This document shows positions 5,957 to 6,195 of a DNA stretch of 6,195 nucleotides, piece after piece. The position numbers and the translations under genes are program-made. Every line of letters starts with the position of its first letter. Position 1 is the first letter of the stretch. Source of the DNA: Gammaproteobacteria bacterium (GTDB lineage Bacteria; Pseudomonadota; Gammaproteobacteria; GCA-001735895). Below the pieces are notes generated by a model, which ran no database searches, was not told the DNA's origin, and saw nothing but the letters and a program-made list of their open reading frames with translations. The stretch spans positions 1 through 6,195 of the forward strand of contig JANTFY010000144.1 of the NCBI GenBank assembly GCA_024763185.1. The letters are read 5' to 3'.

Positions 5957-6195
5957 TTACATCAGTTTCAATTGATCTATTCTGCGGTCTTCTTTTTCCT
6001 GATGTCGAATATAAGACCGTATCACTTCTTCATCTCTTCCAACTGTCGAGGCAAAATATCCTCTGGCCCAGAAATGCTGCCCGACATAATTTCGTCCTCG
6101 TCCACTATATTGTCGAGCTATGTGGATCGCGCTTTTTCCTTTGATAAAGCCGATCACCTGGGCTACCGCATACTTCGGCGGTATTGAGATCATCA
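5957..6195 (-). CDS. tnpA: IS200/IS605-family transposase TnpA (HUH Y1), C-terminal part, open at right edge
   Basis: A single-strand DNA transposase that cuts and joins element ends with one catalytic tyrosine. The visible part reads MISIPPKYAVAQVIGFIKGK, then SAIHIARQYSGRGRNYVGQ, then HFWARGYFASTVGRDEEVIR, then SYIRHQEKED, ending QLKLM with TAA at 5957-5959. The SIPPKY, FIKGKS and FWARGYF-x-STVG blocks are hallmark TnpA sequence, and the Tyr in SYIRHQE is the expected catalytic residue on the C-terminal helix. The HUH motif normally lies a few residues before the ISIPPK stretch, so it falls just outside the window. Met at 6191-6193 is internal, not the start; full proteins have about 130-155 residues. 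No frameshift is seen, so the gene may be intact. No accessory tnpB is seen on the 3' side. Confidence 0.92.
   Translation of the reverse strand, partial: MISIPPKYAVAQVIGFIKGKSAIHIARQYSGRGRNYVGQHFWARGYFASTVGRDEEVIRSYIRHQEKEDRRIDQLKLM

Larger units (their letters stand above)
5850..6195 (-). mobile_element. IS200/IS605-type insertion sequence, right-end portion
   Basis: Made up of the tnpA 3' part, about 100 nt of hairpin-rich flank and an outer boundary at about 5848-5867. IS200-type elements have no terminal inverted repeats and make no target duplication, so the end is set only approximately, by the hairpin on one side and the loss of MgtE similarity on the other. The left end is outside the window. 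Confidence 0.75.

Noticed and set aside
5897..6187. 96-codon plus-strand frame opposite the IS200-type transposase
   Set aside because: Antisense shadow of tnpA and its hairpin flank; no domain is seen.

Overview
The window looks like a chromosomal accessory stretch from a gammaproteobacterium. That reading rests on the C-terminal part of a large-type (about 180 kDa class) NAD-glutamate dehydrogenase, of the kind seen in Pseudomonas-like proteobacteria, and on the mgtE/mscS/corA-type neighbourhood. Species cannot be read from the sequence. Base composition is moderate, and no rRNA, tRNA or CRISPR array is visible.

Left part (1-2962, plus strand): a compact run of three genes with 15-16 nt gaps. 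These are the 3' two-fifths or so of an NAD-dependent glutamate dehydrogenase, open at the left edge, then a small VOC (glyoxalase-fold) protein and a small cupin. They look intact and are probably co-transcribed.

Middle part (2963-4057): a graveyard of mobile DNA. A plus-strand relic of a transposase with two tandem zinc ribbons (3087-3833) carries an in-frame amber stop right beside a zinc-ligand position that has changed from Cys to Tyr, and it appears to be internally deleted. It is followed on the minus strand by a C-terminal scrap of what looks like an IS91-family transposase (about 3895-4057).

Right part (4052-5855, minus strand): the remains of an ion-transport operon transcribed right to left, mgtE, then mscS, then a corA-like gene. 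Only mscS (4289-5668) is complete. mgtE keeps just its last ~55 codons, and the corA-like gene keeps just its first ~78. The missing part of mgtE ends at the right end of an IS200/IS605-type element (hairpins at 5868-5955, tnpA 3' part at 5957-6195, open at the right edge). The missing part of corA ends at the IS91 scrap.

The main story is therefore erosion of a Mg2+-transport/mechanosensitive-channel operon from both ends by mobile elements, leaving an intact channel gene. I see no convincing undescribed molecular system; the noteworthy points are the precise junctions and the mutation pattern in the relics.
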